Positions 59,879-64,000 of a stretch of DNA of 64,000 nucleotides are shown piece by piece. Both the position numbers and the translations under genes were made by a program. Within the stretch, counting starts at the first letter, position 1. Every line of letters starts with the position of its first letter. Source of the DNA: Rhynchopus sp. YZ270_cl-10 (taxonomy: Eukaryota > Euglenozoa > Diplonemea > Diplonemida > Diplonemidae); assembly GCA_964035575.1 (NCBI GenBank), contig OZ037869.1, positions 1,054,001 to 1,118,000 of the forward strand, read 5' to 3'. The notes beneath the pieces are model-generated. The model ran no database searches and had not been told where the DNA came from. It worked only from the letters and a program-made list of their open reading frames with translations.

Positions 59879-59984
59879 GGGTAGATAAATAAATTTAATT
59901 GTTTCTTGTCCGAGACGTTTTGAAATTCTGTACGTACGTACGGAAAAAAATATTAGTTGGGAAAAAAATGTTGGAAAAAAATCG

Positions 59985-60240
59985 CTACCATGGGAGCGGG
60001 GCAAGCAGAAGGGAGACAACTACATTGATTTCACATGCCTCGTTGATGGTAGGTGTCATTAGGGGGGATACGGCGATGTTAGTTCTCAGGTTTTTATAAT
60101 GTTCTTGTACGTTTAGCGGGTTCGCCACTGCTCCCAGAACGCTTCCACATTTTGCGCGGATAGCGCCTTGCATGCTTCCGTGGCAGATCTTCTGCACGCT
60201 CAGCTCAGCATTTCCGAGGATGTTTCTGGCCTCGCTAACT
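59985..60240 (-). pseudogene. Minus-strand coding-like relic, unidentified
   Basis: Protein-like minus frame with VQKICHGSMQGAIRAKCGSV and GAVANPLNVQEHYKNLRTNI. It is short, ends in low-content sequence, and no family was recognised. Confidence 0.25.
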
Positions 60241-61024
60241 CCCGAAGGTCATCCCTTCACTGACAAGAAGGAAGCTCACACTTAGCCCTGAATGTTACGG
60301 AGCAGGCTTCGTGCCCACTTTTGGAAAGTCTGAAAAATCGTGTTTCGGGACCAAAAAAAAAAACACACCTCAAACAGTTGTGCATCAAGGGGTGGAAATA
60401 ACAGTGTTTTGTGGCATTTCCGGGCCAATCCCGGGCTGTGGTGGGGGATATACGGAAAAATGGGCAAAATTTTAGTGACTTAAATTTTCACAAAGTATGA
60501 ACCCATACTCGTAAGCAAGGGTCATTTTCAGGTCTGCAAACCCAACTTCAGATGAAATTGTGTTGTTGACTGGGAACAGGTAGCGCCGCAGGCGCACGGT
60601 ACCCAACTTTTTTCCTTTTTATTTTTTCCCTTTTCTCTGCTTTCTTTTGATTGCGCGAGCCGATTGCTTTCCTCGGTGGGGTCACAAGTGTGTCTAAAAA
60701 CACTCTAAAGTACCGCTCAGGTCACAATAAACATTTTTAAAAACAAACATTTTTTTCTGGGAATCTCGAGATTCTGTACGTACGGTGGACAAGAAACAAA
60801 TAAATTTGTTTATCTACCCTTATCACAGTACAGCTTGCTCCCATCTCTCTGCCCCCATGCACCTCCCTTCTCTGATCTCGACAAGGTTGCGGCAGTCCTC
60901 TGTAAAAGCAACTCTCTTCCCCCCCCTCTGGATTCTCAATAAAAACCCCCCACTTTTCGACCCGAGACCATATCCACCTTTTTTCAACACTCTTAAATAA
61001 TCATAAACAGTTCGAATACACAAA

Positions 61025-62539
61025 ATGGGCAAGGATGGGTTTGGCAGAGGCAAAGGGGCGAAGTCTGGCTACAAAGGCGGTCGAGGCAGCAAAGGGGGTA
61101 AAGGGGGAGGTCAACCCCACCACCACCACCACGATGCACACGAGGCCACACCCCCTACACCGTTGCCCCCAGCAGAGGCAGACAATCGGAACAACACAAA
61201 CGCACCTCCACGGTCTCCTAACCACTACGCCACGAAGGGCCATCCTAGCAGAGCAAACGGCAAAGGCAAAGGGAAGCACGGCAAACCACACACCACCCCG
61301 GAACCGTTCTACCACGAGGCTACTGCATGTGCCTGCTATGTTTCGGGGGAGAGTTTGGACACGAAAAACACGCTTCTTGGTATTGGGGTCTACGTTCATA
61401 AGGGGCGTATTGGAACCCCCGCGGATGTGATTTCTCTTAAGGCGTTTGAAGGGGGGCACCGTCGTTCTGCGACGCATCGGCAGGAGATTGAGTATTTCGT
61501 TCCGTTGTCCATTTCGCCGGCACATCATCGCACTTTGAAGGCAAAGATTGATGTAATGAAAGAGAGCATCCAGTACATCTTAGATGCGATTGGGAGGAGG
61601 TATCTCATTGATGCAGAACCCTTTCCGATTCAGGTGTTGCACGCATTCGGTCATTTGATGTCATTTCTTATCAAGGAGACAATGAAAGCGAGGAATTATA
61701 ACACAAAGAAGAGGATGATCGATGCGTACTTTGCGTTGATACTGACGTTGGAGAGGATTGATGTGGAGTCCGATGGGGTCATTGCGGACTATGTGAGCGA
61801 TCGTATTGTGGATCCGTTTATGGCAAATCAGCAGAGGAGAACGAAATTTATGCTACACGACATTGGGTTTCTTGTTGCAGTCTGTCCCTTCGCAGGAACA
61901 AAATGGAGAAAATCAGATGATTTAAGCGTAACAGCTTTGGCCCCATTAATTCTCCAAGAAACTCTCTCTCGCACCGTTTTTGATGTAGTTGAAGGCCTTC
62001 CTACTGCCCCAGGAAGCTACCCAGAATTGGCCAATGTAAAGGGAAAGAGCACTTCAGAGACGTGGTGTGCGAAGTTCTGGTGTGACCACAATGTGCGCGA
62101 GGCATTGCACCTTGCAGCTTACCAGAGCAGTTTTGCCTTGGCATCAGAGGGGTTGACAGGAGAACAGATTGCGGGATTTAAATATGCAACACCAAACTCC
62201 CTGAAGGATGACATCCTCTCTGTTGAAGGGAAGTTTCAAAATGCAAAATCTTGGGATGAGTTTGTAACGCTCTTTGGTGCAGAGCGGTCAGATGAGTCCA
62301 AAAAGAAGGATGTTTCAGGCTACCACCACTGGGGCATGTTTCTCAAGCAGGTTGTGGGGCTAAGCGAGAGTGCGCGTTATCACGGAGGTTATCGGCATGA
62401 GGCCTACCAAATCTTCCTCACCGACGCCGAAAAGCGTGCAAAACAACTGTCCTGGGCAGACATTGGGAAGCAAAGCCCCGACGGAGTCCTGGACGTTCAG
62501 AACAAAATGCTTGACTACATCCCGTCCTCCGTTGGGTGA
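61025..62539 (+). CDS. Unidentified 504-residue protein with Gly/Lys-rich N terminus
   Basis: Residues 1-40 are Gly/Lys-rich (GRGKGAKSGYKGGRGSKGGK), followed by a His run and a Pro/Asn linker, like RNA-binding tails. A globular domain begins about residue 98 (ATACACYVSGESLDTKNTLL). It continues GIGVYVHKGRIGTPADVISL, EYFVPLSISPAHHRTLK and AEPFPIQVLHAFGHLMSFLI. This order (a short beta strand, a LSxxAFxxGxRRS-like stretch, then FVPLxIxxxHH) recalls uncharacterised protist proteins sometimes annotated near ubiquitin-conjugating folds, but I cannot confirm it. The C-terminal half is helical with YHHWGMFLKQVVGLSESARY. There is no signal peptide or membrane segment. It is intronless. Confidence 0.75.
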   Translation: MGKDGFGRGKGAKSGYKGGRGSKGGKGGGQPHHHHHDAHEATPPTPLPPAEADNRNNTNAPPRSPNHYATKGHPSRANGKGKGKHGKPHTTPEPFYHEATACACYVSGESLDTKNTLLGIGVYVHKGRIGTPADVISLKAFEGGHRRSATHRQEIEYFVPLSISPAHHRTLKAKIDVMKESIQYILDAIGRRYLIDAEPFPIQVLHAFGHLMSFLIKETMKARNYNTKKRMIDAYFALILTLERIDVESDGVIADYVSDRIVDPFMANQQRRTKFMLHDIGFLVAVCPFAGTKWRKSDDLSVTALAPLILQETLSRTVFDVVEGLPTAPGSYPELANVKGKSTSETWCAKFWCDHNVREALHLAAYQSSFALASEGLTGEQIAGFKYATPNSLKDDILSVEGKFQNAKSWDEFVTLFGAERSDESKKKDVSGYHHWGMFLKQVVGLSESARYHGGYRHEAYQIFLTDAEKRAKQLSWADIGKQSPDGVLDVQNKMLDYIPSSVG

Positions 62540-62605
62540 AAAAGGGGGGGTTAGTCAGAGGGGGGGGAAAGAGTTGGGGTTTAGGTAACCGCTCGATTTT
62601 GTTAG

Positions 62606-62735
62606 GCAGTGCTTGTGTCTGCCGATGAACGGTGAGGCGTTTGCACGTTCAACTTCTTTGTTTTGTCTTTATTTTTCTGATAGTGCTTGCCGTCCGGTGT
62701 ACGGTGAAGGCGTTTGCATTTTCAGCTCCTCTTTT
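62606..62735 (+). repeat. Two consecutive family-C repeats
   Basis: First: GTCTGCCGATGAACGGTGAG, GCGTTTGCACGTTC, AACTTC. Second: CGTCCGGTGTACGGTGAAGG, CGTTTGCATTTTCAGC and a CT tail. Confidence 0.7.
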
Positions 62736-63149
62736 TCTCACGTCCAAAAAAAGAAACGTATTTCGCGCATGAGGTTGTGTTTTGTCATATTTTTTCTTCC
62801 TGATATCGATCTCCAACGATGAGATTCTGGGGGAAGGTGGGTATGTACAGGACATTATTCCACAACGGTTTTGTGGGGGGAGTAGTTCCATGCAATATTG
62901 CCCATAAAATAAGCGCTTCTTTCTTTTTCTCTTTTTCTTATAACCTTTTTGGCGTGGCTCAAAACCCCCTATTTGTACTACAAAATACCACCTTTGTTCT
63001 ACTGTGATAATTGCCCATCATAATACAGCCACTAGGGTGTCAGGAAGCACGACTTTAAAAAAAAAACACACAAAAAAAAAAAAAAAACGGACCATTTTTA
63101 GGTTTTAAACCATACATTGAAATCCCCGGGAGTCGCGGAGACTCTCCAC

Positions 63150-63370
63150 TGGTGTTTTCGAGAGTTTTAGCGATTAAAAAAACAGAAAAAAATGTCGCGA
63201 TTAATCGCGAATTTGTGAAAAACTCTCGAAAACTCTCCAATTTAAAAAAAAACTCTCCAAAACTCTCCAATACTCCCCGATTTAAAAAAAATACTCTCGA
63301 AAACTCTCCAATTTATAAAATAAAAATTTGCGATTAATCGCGAATTTATGAAAAAATCTCGAAAACTGGG
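63150..63370 (+). repeat. Tandem array of AAACTCTCCAATTTA-type units
   Basis: Degenerate repeats of AAACTCTCCAA(T/A) and AAACTCTCGA alternate with the palindrome GCGATTAATCGCG (two full copies, about 63198 and 63329). Confidence 0.75.
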
Positions 63371-64000
63371 CCATCTATGAACGGGGAGATATTTTTTCAC
63401 AAGCTCTCACTACGTTCCGAGGGGGTTTTTGTACTTTAGTGGTGTGGCTGGCAACATGTATTCTGTGGTGGTCAAAAGTGCAATGTTCCTTCTCCAATGG
63501 ATTTATTAGGTGTACTGCTATACTGGGACAATATGGTCAGATCACTCTTCAAACCACCTGGAAAAGTGCACGGCATCTAAAAATTTCCGCCTGCGGCGGG
63601 AAGCCTCGACCCGTTTTCACCCTTTTTTGTTCCTTATCCCCATATTATTTAAAATAGCCCTGCTTACATGTGGTGGTATGCTTCCCTGCTGGTATGGTGT
63701 ACCATTTTTCGCCCAGAGTAATTTAAGCGTAATTATATCTTAAACAGGTGTGGATAATTCCCAAGCGCGGAATTAACCCGTCGCATTTGTGATCGACCTG
63801 TGGGCTCGTTTGCTCATGTCCGCCACCACTGTGCCGCCTAAAGCCGCGAGGCTTATCACCCCTCTGTCGTGGTGGGTGCATTTTGCGAATCAATCGGTAG
63901 GTGTAATGTGAGTACGTAGACTGAACGTGTGCCCAGGTAGGCACAGGTCAGATGCGGATAGCACCAGGTGTGCACGGTTGTGTTTGGGGTAAAATGCTAC

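Larger units (their letters stand above)
59600..61024 (+). other. Intergenic DNA with inverted repeat and element fragments
   Basis: It holds the inverted repeat at 59794-59878, a minus-strand coding-like patch (59985-60240) and a fragment of the transposon core (GCGCCGCAGGCGCACGGTAC, 60583-60602). ACGTACGTACGG occurs at 59932 and CTGTACGTACGG at 60774. Confidence 0.5.
62540..64000 (+). other. Terminal intergenic DNA with repeats
   Basis: Two family-C units in a row (62606-62660 and 62683-62735), a half-MITE near 63007, a tandem array (63150-63370) and an unremarkable remainder. The last 250 bases are less T-rich but show no frame with protein-like content. Confidence 0.5.

Noticed and set aside
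1-64000. CRISPR arrays, bacterial operons, ribosome-binding sites or riboswitches
   Set aside because: Spliceosomal introns and eukaryotic protein families show nuclear DNA; no regularly spaced repeat-spacer array was seen.

Overview
This window is nuclear DNA of a single-celled eukaryote. It has spliceosomal introns, long T-rich and poly-A/poly-T intergenic DNA, many short hairpin repeats, and proteins built from eukaryotic domains (J domain, TPR, BRCT, PARP, trehalase, mevalonate-diphosphate decarboxylase). All 14 convincing genes, including one partial copy, lie on the + strand. All eight introns I can place begin with GTAT and end in AG. A CAG usually sits 10-40 bases before the start codon. 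One-strand gene order, and a 299-residue protein with a DELVDRLYTQ-type motif of a kind I associate with kinetoplastid proteins, make a euglenozoan (perhaps diplonemid-like) flagellate a reasonable guess. No complete rRNA or spliced-leader gene is present to prove it.

Layout. 1-536 is the 3' part of a secreted DUF6748-like gene. 1649-3661 is a YwrD-type gamma-glutamyltransferase. 5383-10517 is a four-exon coiled-coil/TPR/J-domain co-chaperone whose third intron carries a 1.25-kb foldback transposon. 11188-11440 is a leucine-rich-repeat relic. 11807-14419 is a two-exon TPR/zinc-finger/BRCT protein. 14420-20300 is about 6 kb of non-coding DNA with MITEs and short hairpin repeats. 20547-21674 is a secreted helix-hairpin-helix/Cys-rich/P-domain-like protein. 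23092-24902 and 29862-32025 are two-exon membrane proteins with extracellular Cys-rich parts; the second is preceded by a short copy of the very 5' end of 18S rRNA. 24903-29575 and 32026-36082 are repeat-rich and include a hAT-like and a pogo-like non-autonomous transposon. 36083-37066 is a WD40 (Bub3/Rae1-like) protein, 37395-38567 mevalonate-diphosphate decarboxylase, and 40921-43287 a three-exon multi-TPR protein.

The right part holds a second, full DUF6748-like gene (44377-45237), an S37-type tripeptidyl aminopeptidase with one apparent frameshift (47252-48741), and a 1347-residue protein with two PDZ-like, two cold-shock-like and two PARP catalytic domains (49511-53554). After these come a small basic protein (56313-57212), a membrane-anchored trehalase (57620-59599) and an unidentified 504-residue protein (61025-62539).

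Two repeat systems deserve attention. First, a ~285-bp cassette occurs five times in the same orientation; four copies lie about 70-385 bp upstream of a start codon, three of those before secreted proteins. Second, the intergenic DNA is studded with ~50-bp units that fold into a small hairpin followed by a short T/C-rich tail. At least four unrelated hairpin heads share similar tails, nearly all on the gene strand. The genes do not form a pathway; what they may share is 5' and 3' control sequence. Domain calls were made by eye, without database searches.
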